Shown: in pieces, positions 21,165-32,705 of the stretch
Numbering within the stretch: position 1 is the first letter of the stretch
Layout: the number at the start of each line of letters is the position of its first letter
Assembly (NCBI GenBank): GCA_030847615.1
Contig: JAUMIR010000004.1
Span: 76,601,001 to 76,665,000 of the forward strand
Source: Gambelia wislizenii
Taxonomy: Eukaryota > Chordata > Lepidosauria > Squamata > Crotaphytidae
Reading direction: 5' to 3'
Length of the DNA: 64,000 nucleotides
Program-made: the position numbers and the translations under genes
Notes under the pieces: generated by a model
The model's database searches: none
What the model was told of the DNA's origin: nothing
What the model saw: only the letters and a program-made list of their open reading frames with translations

Positions 21165-22012
21165 ACCTATAGGTCTTCCTTCACTGTCCATTCAAAACAT
21201 GTTTAATTGCAGTTAAGGGCCAGTCTTCACTTTATCCCAATGAGGTCCAGTCTAGCCAAAGATGAATACTTTCAAGCTCCACAATTTTCTAGGAAGTATA
21301 TAGTACATAGCATCTTAGGGTATCGTGGCATAATCTTGGTGTTGTATACAGTGAAGTATACACTGTGGGTATATATCCGAGCATAATTGGGGATGCAACC
21401 AAATGCAGCAGTTATAAAAAATTATGCTCACCAGCAAATAAGAAGACAACTGACTAGTTGTGACATCCTATAGAAGGAGGGGCACTTTGAAAACACCTTG
21501 CTTCTCTGGTTGCATGTATTGGCAATTATTTCATTTGATGTATTGAGCTTTAAAAGAGCTATCCTTTTGAAAAAGCTGGAATGGGTGCATGAAGGGGAAT
21601 TGCTGGGGTAGTGATGAGCTGCACGAAGTTAATGGAGTGAACTCATAGTTAGAGACAGGTAATAGGGTTATTATTACCTGTCAGGGAAGGTTGATAGAAG
21701 CTTAATTTCTTCCTACTTTGGGTTAAATAATTGGGCAGCTGCTATTTCAATGGAAAGACATGTTGTAGAATTGCCACAAAAGTTTACCAACCTTGGCCTG
21801 AAGTATCTAAAGGAGCTTCATCAAGAAGCTCATGAAACAGGAAAGCATGTAATGACACCTCCAGTATTCATCAAATACTATTTGGTTGTAATAAATGAGC
21901 CAATAAACAGTAGTTCTGTAACCTTTGGAAGCAAGTCTCATAAAAGAAATCTGAAAGAACTCAGCAATGTTCTATAGAAATAACCATGAGCCATGAGTGA
22001 AGAAAACTCCCA
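21165..22012. other. No feature seen
   Basis: No recognised repeat. A 75-residue plus-strand open frame (21750-21977) has no motif I know. Confidence 0.4.
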
Positions 22013-22610
22013 GGGGTTTAGGTGATGAAAAATATCCTCAAAGAATGTGGGCAGAATACCTTTTGTCCAGATGAACTCCTGCCAGGATTCACCATATCGG
22101 GAAGGAGGAGGGCAGAAAACTCCATGTAGTTTGCAACTACAGCTTTTGCTGTTTCTTGCAATCTTTTTTTTTTTTAAGTACATGAACATACACATAACAA
22201 CCCATTTGAACAATCAATTCAAATGGGGGGACATCCAGGAAGTCAAAATGTGATTGATCAGATGTGTGTGGGGGTGAGCTTGCCAGCAACGAATCAGTCA
22301 GAGCCGCCATTGTTGGTTTTCGCAGACACAATTGTGTGCTTTTTTTGAGCGGCAGAGCAAAAAAAAAAAAATATTTTAAGGCAGATCACTCTTCCACATC
22401 TATTGTTTAACAAGGCAAAAAAGGGAGGAATGGAGGGTGCTTTTGGGGAATAATAAGGCAGGTAATTCACTCACGACACCATCTTTTCTCGCAGGCATAT
22501 GAACTTCAAACTCAGATAGCTTTCCATGCCAGTGATCTTGCAAATGAATCATGGGGGCAAATGAACCTTGCTGTGATACTGAGGTAATGAGCTATTTTAG
22601 GCAATTAATT
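22013..22610. mobile_element. MITE of the GGGCTTGTCTA class, diverged
   Basis: Aligns by eye, in order, with 52700-53836: AAAAATA..CCTCA.AGAATG, CAGGATTCACC, the TTTAAGGCAGA region, CAGGCATATGAACTTCAAAC and CTGTGATACTGAGGTAATGAG. Termini are eroded. Confidence 0.5.
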
Positions 22611-22711
22611 CTCCCATCTGACTGAGCCCCCAGACTCCTGTTCTAGTAAACTTTAATACTTAGTTCTAATATACTTTAACACACAGTTGATTTAGGACAA
22701 GGAATGATCAA

Positions 22712-22793
22712 AACCATGAGTATTCCTTGCCTAAGAAAACCCTATGAAATTCATGGGCTCACCATAAGTTGACAGGCAATTTGAAGACAGCAC
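22712..22793 (+). mobile_element. 5S-derived SINE, 3' tail only
   Basis: GAGTATTCCTTGCCTAAG, CCCTATGAAATTCATGGG and TTGACAGGCAATTTGAAG match the 3' half of the 5S-headed SINE at 27875-28100. Confidence 0.65.
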
Positions 22794-22976
22794 ATGCTGT
22801 GGCCTAAATCCAGTTACTAGTCCCAATTTAGCACAGGCCCATTGATTCAGTGGGATTTACCAAAGTGTTGATTTTCCATTCAGCTACTGATCCAGTTGGT
22901 CTATTCCAGTATTTGCATCTAGTATTTGGATTTAGGCCAGAATCCCTGGCCCACAATTTCTGCTTTGACAACTGTA

Positions 22977-23072
22977 ATTTGTTGTTGTTGTCATGTGCCA
23001 TCAAGTCAACTCTGACTTATGGTGACCCTATCATAGGGGTTTCTTAGCAAGATTTGTTCAAAGGAGGTAAAA
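22977..23072 (-). mobile_element. tRNA-derived SINE/Bov-B tail, minus strand
   Basis: Begins with TTGTTGTTGTTGTC and CATCAAGTCAACTCTGACTTA, then AAGATTTGTTCA..GGAGGT: the reverse complement of the 3' part of the SINE at 63465-63699. Confidence 0.65.
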
Positions 23073-25099
23073 TAGCAGAAAAGTGCTGTTTGAGGCTTTC
23101 ACTGCACCAGCACACATGCAGAAGGTGCACAGTGGCCATTTCAATTGTCTGTGGGACCCACTGATCTAGCTGCATGTCTACGTACTATGCTTTTGACAAG
23201 AGCGGAGCTTCACTTACATCATTCCACATGCATATGGACTTAGCTGAAGCATAAGAAAATGAGACTGAAAAATTCTGGGTTTGTGCTTTTCAATGTAATC
23301 TAGGAAGGAAATGGTACTTCTTTGAGAAGGGAAAGTATGTGAACACCTATTAGACTCCTCTTTGGTATAGTAAACATCAACAGCAGAGGCTGGAAAAGTC
23401 AACATTTTTTTTTAACTACAACTCCTAGGATCCAGCAATCAGCATGCTCACTGATCCAGAGAGAAGTCTGATCAAAGTTATTCTGTGATGGCAGGCTATG
23501 TCCTTGCAGAAATGGCCTTAAAACATTTTACAGGAAAGGCAAATGGTGCTCCCAGTAGCAAAACAATAGTAAAAACAGCAGCAGCAGCAGCAATCGTAAT
23601 AAATGAAATATTTGGCAATTTGCTGCCCTATTGGAAATAAATGCCTTCAAACAGGTTTCCTTGTTTCTTTCAGTGAATCATATTGCTTGGGTGCTGCTAC
23701 CAATGGCACCATCCTTTTGTGACTATTCATTTTTTAAAGTTATCAGTCTTGAGGTTTGGAGACTAAAATTTTTGGAGACTGAAATCTACATTTTAAAAGA
23801 ATCAAAGATAAATTTTAAAAATTAAACATAATATAACTGAAGTGGAAGTCTGAGACCTATGGTTTTGTTTACAAAGACAGTACTGTTGTTCCTAACAGAG
23901 GCAGGAATAACGGCCTAGACCCCAAAACAGCACTTAAACCAAACATTTCCTGGCTAGTGTCAGTTATTCCACATCAATTCAGCAATGAAGGAGTTAAAAG
24001 TACCAGCCAGCAGCGCCTTTCTTTTCTTTCCCCCTCTCCTAACTCTTTGTTTTACAAAAAACACATCATCAGAAAACCTGCTCAGAATCCTCTCAGCCAG
24101 TGACACAGAAAATTCACATCCAAGGGAGCTGCCAGGGCAACAACAAATAGCAACAGTAAATACAGCTGCCTAAATTTCACTGGATGGTGCTGGCCTGCAG
24201 TCTGGGGATCAGAGAGGGCGTCATGCTTCAACAAGACTTGCATGGCGTCTAGATTTCAAGAGGATGCTCTGCTTCCCCCCCCCTCTCACTTTACCCTTGC
24301 TCCAGCTCAGACATTCATGCATACCTCCTGTTCCTCTGTATGTTTCTCCCTTTAAACAATAGTGAAGGTTTCATCCCCCCCTCCCACATCTTCTATGTTG
24401 GTTCTTTTTGAACTAGTTCTCTTAGATCATGATCTATTTCACATCCGCACCCACTTCTTTATGTACTTTTCCTTTCCTGGCTTCCCAGTCTCAGCCTTTC
24501 CCTTCCTCCCATCTACCCCGTTTTCCATCCCGCCTCTCCAAATTTCCTTTTGTAAAGCAAGAAAGACTGGGCTCTCTCTATTAGAATTGAGCACTTAACT
24601 CTGTTTAACTCTGGTCATTTAAGTGTGTTTCATTGAGGGAGAAACTTTTTTTCTAAAGAATAACAAGCAGGGGGAGGGAGATGAGCATCCCCTGCAGTCC
24701 CAATTGGAAGTGTCTCTTCCCTTCATACCAGAACTTGAGGAGGGGTGGACTAGTTGCAAAATAACAAGTTAATTGTAATTATTTATTTTTCCACTAGTAC
24801 ATTTATAACTGTATTGCATCGTAACTGGAAACTAATCAAGCACAACACCAGTGGCGGCACTAGGGGGCTGCGGAGAGGCCAAACCGCATCAGGTGACACC
24901 ATCAGGGAGAGGGGTGACACCTGCCTCAGTGACACCACAGCACAACACCATTTTGCCATGCAGCATTTTAGTTGCTTTTATAGTGATTGGGATGTGGCCT
25001 CGGGGTATAATTCTTCATTTATGTTGTTCTCAAACGAAAAAGTAATTTTAGAAATTTTCTTCTTGCTGTGAAAATGTCTTTGAAATTTGTGCAGTTTGA
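23073..25099. other. No gene; mostly unassigned sequence
   Basis: About 2 kb with no recognised coding region. A short CAG run is at 23577-23596. A fragment CAGTGGCGGCACTAGGGG at 24849 resembles one end of a MITE but lacks a partner. The rest may be single-copy host DNA. Confidence 0.4.
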
Positions 25100-25330
25100 A
25101 GACCATTTGTGGTTCAGGACTCATTCTGTGCAAAATTCACATGGGTTTCTGTACACAAAACAGGTTTTTCTTGTGCAGAAAACAATATTTCTGCACAGAA
25201 ATATTGCTATTTGCTCAGAAAATGCGGTTTCCTGCATAGAAAATACTATAGTTAGGGACTTATTCTGTGCAAAATTCGCACCTTTTTGTTTTGTTTTTTG
25301 TTTTGTTTTGTTTGCACAGAAAGCAGTCAC
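25100..25330. repeat. Array of short palindromes based on TTTCTGCACAGAAA
   Basis: Repeated CTGTGCAAAATTC, TTGTGCAGAAAA, TTCTGCACAGAAA and CCTGCATAGAAAA motifs at irregular 20-40 bp spacing; AATATTTCTGCACAGAAATATT (25184-25205) is nearly self-complementary. A similar cluster lies at 26480-26600. Confidence 0.5.
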
Positions 25331-25387
25331 TGGAGTTGTAGATTGACTATTTAGTTAAGGAGACTTTGTTTGTTTGTTTGTTTGTTT

Positions 25388-25638
25388 GGGGATTTATACC
25401 CCACTCCTAAGCCACAAAGTCTCCCAGAGCAGCTTACAAATTGTTTAAGCAATAGCAATTTACACATCTACACTGCATTAAACAGTTTCCTTGTGGGTTA
25501 GCTAATTGCCCCCACAAGCCAGGTATTCATTTTACCGACCTATGAAAGGATGGAACCCTGAGTGAACCTTGGAGTCTTCTGGGATTCAACTTGCAACATG
25601 GTGGCTTGCAGTACTGGCATTTAACCACTGTGCTACAG
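25388..25638 (-). mobile_element. tRNA-derived SINE
   Basis: On the minus strand the 5' end reads TGTAGCACAGTGGTTAAATG (A-box-like TAGCACAGTGG, about 25627-25637) with a B-box-like GTTGAATCCC near 25582-25592, then CGGTAAAATGAATACC and CTTGTGGGGGCAATTAG. This is a Pol III tRNA-like head followed by a tRNA-unrelated body. A TTTG run (about 25364-25387) adjoins the distal end. Confidence 0.65.
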
Positions 25639-25649
25639 GACACAACTAA

Positions 25650-26110
25650 GGTCTTGTCTATACAAGGGGGGGGGGATACGAACTTGTCCAAAAAGGCAGG
25701 TGTTCGTAATGATGCAATCTGCCTACACGGCCAAAAGAACCCGCTAAACTCCACATGACCCCCTAGCCAGCTGGCAGCTGCAAGGGATTTACTCACAATT
25801 TTAAATCTGCCACTGCCATTTAAAAAAAAAAAACAGTTTCCCACTTCGTATTTACAAATAAATAAAATTAAATTTAAAAGTATAAAATTGCCGTTTGGGT
25901 GACTTACCAGACCCTTCCAACATGGCGGCCACAGCTGCTTTCCCTCATTACTAGCTCCACCCCCTGTGCTCATCCAGCCAATCAGATTGCACTGCCTGTT
26001 AGTATCTGTGCAAATGTGAGTGTTCAAACAGTCGCACATTCAGAAGTCAACGGAGCTTTTCACAAAATCCATACGAAGCTCGTAATATCTCCTGCACTGA
26101 CCCCCCCCCA
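25650..26110 (-). mobile_element. MITE of the GGGCTTGTCTA class
   Basis: Left terminus GGTCTTGTCTATACAAGG preceded by TAA. The interior CCAACATGGCGGCCAC, CTAGCTCCACCCCCTGTG and CCAGCCAATCAGATTGCA recurs, mostly inverted, in 42606-43232 and in 39869-40480. The right end is shortened (CACTGACCC). Confidence 0.6.
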
Positions 26111-26229
26111 ACCCCTATCCACCTTAAGATCCAGCTGGCCCATTCAGCCAGCAGTGGAGGTTTGAGGGTGATGACATTTCCGGCCCCTCCCACCAGCAAG
26201 TGAAGCTGCAACAAGGATTTGCAATATTA

Positions 26230-26400
26230 GACCTGCAGGTCCAATACCTGCAGGTCCAATACCAATTGTTCATTGGGAGAAGAGGATGGAAACATTATCT
26301 TCCTTGCAGTCTGATCACCAGCTGAATGGACTTCCTTCACCTGATCTGGTGGCTGTCTCTTAAGGTGGATTGCAGCCGCATTAACATAGGTTTCCAGCAA
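26230..26400. repeat. Fragment of unclassified repeat R3
   Basis: GGATGGAAACATTATCTTCC..GCAGTCTGATCACCAGCTGAA and CTTAAGGTGG parallel the 62690-62775 segment. Short and diverged. Confidence 0.35.
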
Positions 26401-26479
26401 GACTACATAGTCTTACTGAATACAGATCAGTTACAGATTCCTAACTCTAGGCTACAAATCTGTAACAGCAATACTGAAT

Positions 26480-26600
26480 GCTAGCCATGATCTTCTGCAC
26501 AGGAAACAACATTTTCTCTGCTGAAAATATTACTGTGCATAAATATTATTTTCTGCACAAAAATGCTGTTTCCTGCACAGAAAATAATGTGAGCACATGT
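26480..26600. repeat. Second array of TTTCTGCACAGAAA-like palindromes
   Basis: TTCTGCACAGGAAACA, ACTGTGCATAAATATT, TTTTCTGCACAAAAA and TCCTGCACAGAAAA occur within 120 bp, as in 25100-25330. Confidence 0.5.
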
Positions 26601-26639
26601 TGCAGTGTGTGGGCCAGTGTAGTATAGTAGTTCTGCATG

Positions 26640-27120
26640 TGGAACTACACTACAGCTGATCTTTCACTGGCCTTGGACCCACCTGTACAGTCTCTGCAGC
26701 CCCACCCCGTGGCTATTCTGTGTCTGGACAGAGAGTGGTAAAGGATCAGAGAAACGACTATGTCCCTATAGCAAGATGCAAAATGATTACATCCTCAGTT
26801 GAGAGCTGCTTTGGTCCTCTAGTGGTGTCAGCAGAGGATGTAATCATTTCATGTCTTGCTACAGGCATATAGCCAGATGCTTCTTTGCCCCCAACCCCAA
26901 CATCCACTACTCTTCAGTAGGCATGGAATGGCCACGGGGTGGGCTGCAGTAACTGTAGAGTAGATCCGGGGGGGGGTGCAATGGAAGAAGGGAAATAACA
27001 ACCTCCACATTGACCAAAAAGAGACATATCTGACATGAGTTTGACTTACACTTGTACATACTACTAACAGGATGCCAGCCAATAAGTCCCAAATGGTGAA
27101 GAGTCTTGTCAGTCCAGGAG
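26640..27120. repeat. Unclassified palindromic repeat (R2), copy 1
   Basis: Inverted arms AAAATGATTACATCCTC and GAGGATGTAATCATTTC (26788-26854), then AGCCAGATGCTTCTTTGCCCC and AACAGGATGCCAGCCAATAAG. The same order recurs near 31000-31900 and 33700-34030. Probably a DNA element; ends not fixed. Confidence 0.4.
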
Positions 27121-27599
27121 TGTCTTCATCGGGTTTGCTGACACTCATTCTTCAAGAAACACATTTTTTCCAACCATTTTTGGAACATTTTTAAATCTTC
27201 TTTCCATCTCTGTTGTGGCCCTTCTAAATGATGAAGAGGGAATATCACATGGTTCAAGTACTGATACTGCTTTGTCCCATATTGCAATTGTGGGGATTCA
27301 GGCAATGACAAGGATATGCCAGGCAGAGAGCATGACCTCTACCGTGGGTCAAACGTCTGCAGCATTCAAAAGGGGCTTCTTTAAAAAGCAATTAAATGTT
27401 ACTATTTTTAAAATTCCTTTCGAAAAATTGGAGTGTGTTGTTGTTTTTAAAGGAAGCAAGTATAATGGTAAATTCCGGAGGCAATGAACCCACTCTAGCA
27501 TCTAGTCTGAAATTTGGAGCTATTCCAGCCAACTTCATCACCCCTAAAATAACAGCCGAGACTGTAGATCTAGCCAAGACTGTTAACTAAGTAGCATCT

Positions 27600-28190
27600 C
27601 CTGTCCTGCCCCAGTCCTGTCTTATTGGACAGCAACTTCTGTGAGCAATGGGGTTCTATTCTCCTGTTGATTGGGGGCATAGCAGACTAATATTTCCACC
27701 CCACTCCTGCGAGCAATCTCTGGTGGGATCCCTGTTCCAATTCCTCCTTACACAAGAGATTGCTTGCAGTAGGAGGCTACAACCCAATTGACAGGCAGAA
27801 CCCCATTGCTTGCAGTGACTGATGCTTGGTAATTCCCAATTGGAGGACTTTTACAATCCGTATGTATTCTCTATTAAGGCCTAAATACCCTAAAGGCACC
27901 AGATCCCATCTGATCTTGGGATCAGCTCTGGTTAGTAGTTTGAGAAGGGACCACCAATGAATACAAGATGCTGTAGTCTACATTTCAGAGGCAGAAACTG
28001 GCAAAATCACCTCTGAGTATGCCTTGCCTAAGAAAATTCTATGAATTTCATGCAGTCACCATAAATTGATAGGCAACTTGAAGGCACATATGCACACATA
28101 TGTGTATTCTCTATGCCATTGAATACATAGGAGTCATGAATACAAATCAGTCATGAATGCAGATTTTCAAATAAGATGTGATAACTGTAA
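27600..28190 (+). repeat. Unclassified palindromic repeat (R3) carrying a nested SINE
   Basis: Arms CTGTGAGCAATGGGGTTC and GAACCCCATTGCTTGCAG (27639-27822) and inner GCGAGCAATCTC / GAGATTGCTTGC are inverted. The sequence is interrupted at 27875-28100 by a 5S SINE, then continues GAATACAAATCAGTCATGAATG. Other copies: 16900-17190 and, inverted, 62260-62800. Confidence 0.5.
27875..28100 (+). mobile_element. 5S rRNA-derived SINE (SINE3 type)
   Basis: The head is 5S rRNA-like: GATCCCATCTGATCTTGGGA, TGGTTAGTAGTTTGAGAAGGG, GACCACCAATGAATAC and GATGCTGTAGTCT correspond to the order of 5S rRNA including its internal promoter region. The body TTGCCTAAGAAAATTC and Bov-B-like TTGATAGGCAACTTGAAGG follow. 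A 14-bp duplication flanks it (TATGTATTCTCTAT at 27861-27874, TGTGTATTCTCTAT at 28101-28114). It is mobilised in trans by a LINE, presumably Bov-B from the tail. Confidence 0.85.
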
Positions 28191-28484
28191 ACAATTACTT
28201 TTTTGCAGTTATCTTTCCAAGTTCTGCCCCATATATACAGCATATATACAACAGGCCTGCTATTCCCAACAGGAAGAAAGATCGACACAGGCACTACTGA
28301 GAGTTTTCCCCTCATTAGGAACTGCTGGGAATGGGGTTCCTCCAGATGCAACCAAAAGGTTAAAATCCCTACCTCCATACACAACATGGTCCTCATCCAG
28401 CTCATATCTCCTGCTGTGACTGTCTGTATTGATTGAAGCGTAATTAATTATGCAAGGGCAAACAATATAGCAATCATCACATCT

Positions 28485-28702
28485 AGGCCAAATCCACACT
28501 ACACAAATAATCCAGTTTAAAACTGTATTGTTTGCCATGGCTTCTTCCTATAGAATCCTGGGATTTATTGTGAAACACCAGCACTCTTTGGCAAAGAAGG
28601 CTAAAGACCTTATAAAACTACAAATACCAGTTTCAGTAGGAAGGAGCCATGGCAAATAATCCAGTTTCAAAATGGATTATTTGTGTAGTGTGGATTTGGC
28701 CT
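28485..28702. mobile_element. Palindromic MITE, hAT-like
   Basis: Termini AGGCCAAATCCACACTACAC and GTGTAGTGTGGATTTGGCCT are perfect inverted repeats; arms continue through AATAATCCAGTTT and GCCATGGC. Flanks share CATCT(A) on both sides, consistent with a decayed target duplication of hAT type. Confidence 0.75.
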
Positions 28703-28888
28703 CATCTAACTGTAATTCACTGGGGACTGAAGTGCTGCTGATGTGTGTACTAGGCATCAAAGATGGCAATCTTTTGCTCATCATTGCTAGCTGAAGTAAA
28801 CTCATAATAATCACTACAAGGCAAAAGCAATAATCACCAAAACCAAATCAAGCTTGGCAAATTACTTTTAAGAATGAATATAATGACA

Positions 28889-29432
28889 TCAATAGGAGTG
28901 TAGTGTCTAGTTCAAGGGAAGTAATAGTGCCACTCCATTCTGCTTTGGTCAGACCTCACCTGGACACCACAATTCAAGAATGATATTTACAAGCTGGAAC
29001 ATATTCAGAGAAGGGCAAGATGGTGGGAGGTCTGGAAGCTATGCTCTGTGAGGAGCGGTTTAGGGAGCTGGGTATGTTTAGCCTGGAGGAGAGAAGGTTA
29101 AGAGGTGACAAGATAGCCATGTTTAAATATTTGAAGGGATGTCATATTGAGGATGGAGCAAGCTTGTTTTCTGCTGCTCCAGAGACAAAGATATGGAGCA
29201 ATGGACTCAAAGAAGAGAGATTCCATCTAAACATTTGGAAGAGCTTCCTGACAGTAAGAGCTGTTCAGCAGTGGAATGTGCTGCCTCGGCATGTGGTAGA
29301 GTCTCCTCAGGAGGTTTTTAAACAGAGGCTGGATGGCCATCTGTCAGGAATGCTTTGTGTATTCCTGCATGGTAGGGAGTTAGACTGGATGGCCCTTGTA
29401 GTCTATTCCAACTCTACGATTCTATTCTATGT
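28889..29432 (+). mobile_element. CR1 LINE, 3' fragment
   Basis: Starts inside the coding C-terminus (SREVIVPL-like) and contains RELGMFSLEERRLRGDKIAMF, FKYLKGCHIEDGASLFSAAP and FLTVRAVQQWNVLPRHVVES, colinear with 47160-47720. Ends GATGGCCCTTGTAGTCTATT..CAACTCTACGATTCTATT. There is a deletion relative to that copy (VRPHLEYCVQ region). Open from 29020 to 29451. Confidence 0.85.
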
Positions 29433-30984
29433 TGAACCTGCCCATAACTGAGCGGCAGTAGGATGGTGCACTGGGACATAGCACTGCCCAGTTATGAATG
29501 GCTTCAACGTGTCATTATATTCATTCTTCTTAAAGTAACTTTCCAGGTTCTGAAACTAAGGAACAATATGTTCAAACCGACTTACCTCCCAGATAACAGG
29601 CACCTCTTTTACAATGTATTGCCTGAGTCAATGAGATGCAGGAATATACATTTACAATAGGAAATAAGATACATGTTCTTACGTTCTGAGCATTTAATTC
29701 TGGCCACCAAATTCCTGAAATCTGTAAAATGTAATCCTGTTTGTTGTAAGGTGTAAATATTTAGTCTCAACAACCCTTTGCAAAGCTTATCTTAAGCTGC
29801 AGCGCACAATCTTGTGCATATTTAACCAAAAGTAGAACTAGAAAAGGAACCATTCAGGTATTACCAAACCATTAGACTTGCAAGCTGCTTTGCTCTCTTG
29901 TGAATTCTAAAGATGTAATTAAATCGTTTTAAACTACACAAGCTCTTACAGCAGCTAGTCCTATGCAGGCTTATTAATTAATAAATACAGGGCTGTCTTC
30001 TTTCTCTTGCTGACAGGTTTTGTCCCATGGCAATGCTAACTCAAGTGTCTCTTTGCTTTCATTCTTCTGCTCCCTTCTACATCTTCCTCATATCAACCAG
30101 GTCCCTTCTCTCCCATATTAGGGGAACCAGGTCTCTTACTCTACAGAGAACAGTCTCTGTTTGAAGGGCTTTCAGAAGTAGTGGCTCCAACATTAGTGGG
30201 GACATTGAATCTGCTCTGGGATTTCATCCAGACTTCAAAGGAACGGCCTATGGTGCTTAACACATTTTGAGGATAGGGTTGAGCAATTTGCATAGAGACA
30301 TTTGAGTTCAGACTAAAGCCCAAAGTGGATTCACCACGCCAGGTACCTGGAGTGCACCAACCACTGCTGCTCAGAGGACTGCTCTTGGTTTGAAAAAAAA
30401 TTCCTCTTGTCACCCAGTCCAAGTCCAGTTCAAAGATAAAGAACCATAAAAAGGGTACAAAGGGGTTGAATTTGCTTCTCCACAGGTAGCATCTGATCTG
30501 CATATTGAACAAGCACACAGTGGACAAAGACTTTCCTGCTATGGTGAGATATATTGTATTTTTATTTGGATTATATCCATTCTTCCCAAATTTACATCTC
30601 TCTCTATCAATCAGTATATACAAATTTTATGCAAATTGATTTCCTCTCTTTGAGGGCACAATCCCTCTGTTTGGGGGCTGTTTGGGGGCCACTCTACCCA
30701 GTGTATAGCATGATGCTGTTAAGGTATGCCATTCTCTCCCTCAGCAAAGCACATAGGGAAAGCAGTGAGTCAGCATACAGCTAAATGGTTACTACCTAAA
30801 TAGTGTACACATCTCATAGAGGAAGAGGATTGGGGCTGAAAAACCAAGGAAAAATATAGGGACGTGAAAATAGGGCTGGCATCAAATTGGTGACTTAAAG
30901 TTCAACTGGCAGCACCATTTTTCTCATCATTGCAGAGGTTGCAATTTTCTACTGACCTCACATAATATCTACAATCTCCCTGAA
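29433..30984. other. No gene recognised
   Basis: About 1.5 kb. A minus-strand open frame of 160 codons (30141-30623) has no motif, poor codon logic and no relatives I recognise; I treat it as chance. No repeat termini identified. Confidence 0.4.
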
Positions 30985-31176
30985 CACATCTTTTAGCTAG
31001 AGAAACATCTCCATAGGCAGGTGGTGCCCAGTGGGGAGCAGGGGGCACTGGAGAAGCATCTGGCTGTGTTCTAAAAGCCAGATGCAGAACAATGACATCA
31101 TCCACTGAGACCTTCAGATGACTCCCAGAGTTCTTTGTGAATGACATCATTGCCTGCATCTGGCTCTTGGGACATA
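30985..31176. repeat. Unclassified palindromic repeat (R2), left part of copy 2
   Basis: Contains GGGGGCACTGGAGAAGCATCTGGCTG and the inverted pair AGCCAGATGCAGAACAATGACATC / AATGACATCATTGCCTGCATC (about 31077-31163). Interrupted by the MITE at 31177; R2-like sequence resumes at 31787. Confidence 0.4.
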
Positions 31177-31786
31177 GGAGATTATCAGATGTGGGAAATA
31201 CGGCATTAAAATGTCAAAACAAGACCACAAAAGGACTTCCTTATCACATGATGTCTTGCCCCAGTGCTCTGCAAGCATTCTGCTGCTGTCAAGAGGATGT
31301 TCTTTTTTTTTATTAATGGGTAGAAGCCACCAATTGATCTCCCATAGTGTTGTTTTTGAGGTTTTGCTTGTGTACGGAAACGTACCCCATTCTGCTGGTA
31401 TGATTCCAGCATCAATGGGTGGTCCCCGCCAGAACACTTCCAGGTGAGATTGGGAAAACTAGGTACCATATGCTCTTTTTATGAACCTCCCCATCTTGCT
31501 TGCAAGTTTCCAAGTGTGTTTCAGTACTCGTGTGTTCATTTTGTTTGGCAATTTAGGTGTTTTTGGACTTTTAAGCACGCTTATGTCTTCTCACGAGAAC
31601 TGCTGAAATCTCACCCACAGAAAAACATGCAGGTAAGCAGCGTGAACAGTCGTATTGCCGGATTTCAGGGGGGTCTTGGTCTTGTTATTACAGCAGCATG
31701 CGAAAAGAAGTGTTATTTTGCAGGATACTTATGCTGTAAAATATAGTGCCAACAGAACATTTTTAGACTTTCATCTGATAATCTCC
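31177..31786. mobile_element. PIF/Harbinger-like MITE, family C (copy 1)
   Basis: GGAGATTATCAGATGTGG and TTCATCTGATAATCTCC termini with ATA duplication (31174-31176 and 31787-31789). Interior blocks CTCTTTTTATGAAC, TTGTTTGGCAATTTAGGTGTTTTTG and TCTTCTCACGAGAACTGCTG recur at 50012-50561 and 60840-61456. No coding. Confidence 0.75.
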
Positions 31787-31900
31787 ATAGTCAGATGCTT
31801 CTCTGATGCCCCTTGCTCTCAACAAGTCATTAACTGGTCATGGAGAGGGGACACCTGCAGTTAAAAGGTGGGTTTGGGTGGTTAAGCAGAGAGACATAGC
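31787..31900. repeat. Unclassified palindromic repeat (R2), right part of copy 2
   Basis: GTCAGATGCTTCTCTGATGCCCC mirrors the CACTGGAGAAGCATCTGGC segment left of the nested MITE. Confidence 0.4.
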
Positions 31901-32375
31901 ATAGTTTCACATGCAGAACTTTTATACTATGTCTCCACAATGCAAGATCTTGGCTAAAGTCATAAGCAAGCAACTATGACAGAAGCTACTCACTGCTTCC
32001 AAGACATAGATTTCCAGTAGTTTTCAACCTTGTCAGATATGGGACTAACTTTAAACTCAAACATGTAATCAAGGATCCCTTTCTGAATTATTTAAAGAAA
32101 ACTTTATCCCTTTACATATACACGCACATCTCTTATAACTATTATGTTGGAAGCAGGGCACAAGATTTCAAAAGTGAGGACTTAACCAGAATCACAATGA
32201 ATTTACACAGCACAATCTCATATGACGTAGTCTGTAAAATGTTAGACTGTAAGTCCTGGGTCCAAATACCTGGACAGTTATGACACTCAGTGGGCAATAA
32301 GCCAATCGCTGTTCCTCAGGGCCTAATTAGGCATGACAATAATCTTGGCACTAACAGTGACACAATTGTTTTTTG

Positions 32376-32705
32376 GTAGAATCATATAGAGTTGGAAGGG
32401 ACTGCAAACACTATCCAACTCTTTGCAACATGAAGGAATACACAAGTAAAGCACTCCCAAGAAATGGCCATCCAATCTCTGTTTAAAGACCTCTGAAGAA
32501 GGAGAGCCCACCACCTTCCAAGGCAGTCTGTTCCACTGCTCTTATGATCAAGAAGGTCTTCCTAACTTTTAGGTAGAATCTTCTCATTTGAATCTACTGG
32601 TTTTTGTCTTAGACTCCAGAACAACAGAAAACAAATTTGTCCTTCTTCTACATGACATTCCTTCAGATATTTAACTATGGATATCATATCACCAGTCTTC
32701 TCTTC
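32376..32705 (-). mobile_element. CR1 LINE, 3' fragment, older copy
   Basis: Minus strand shows the CR1 3' end (AACTCTATATGATTCTA) preceded by TGGATGGCCATTTCTTGGGAGTG and FKQRLDGHFLG-type coding. More diverged than the 46440 copy; extends to a TGATATCATATCCAT..AATATC-like upstream segment. Confidence 0.7.

Noticed and set aside
25631..25637. Possible tRNA gene from A/B-box-like motifs on the minus strand
   Set aside because: The cloverleaf cannot be completed and a SINE body follows, so it is a SINE head.
27875..27990. Possible functional 5S rRNA gene
   Set aside because: Diverged from 5S in several places, carries a SINE body and Bov-B-like tail, and has a retroposition target duplication.
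30141..30623. 160-codon minus-strand open frame
   Set aside because: No domain, no conserved motif, no supporting splice or promoter context that I can see.
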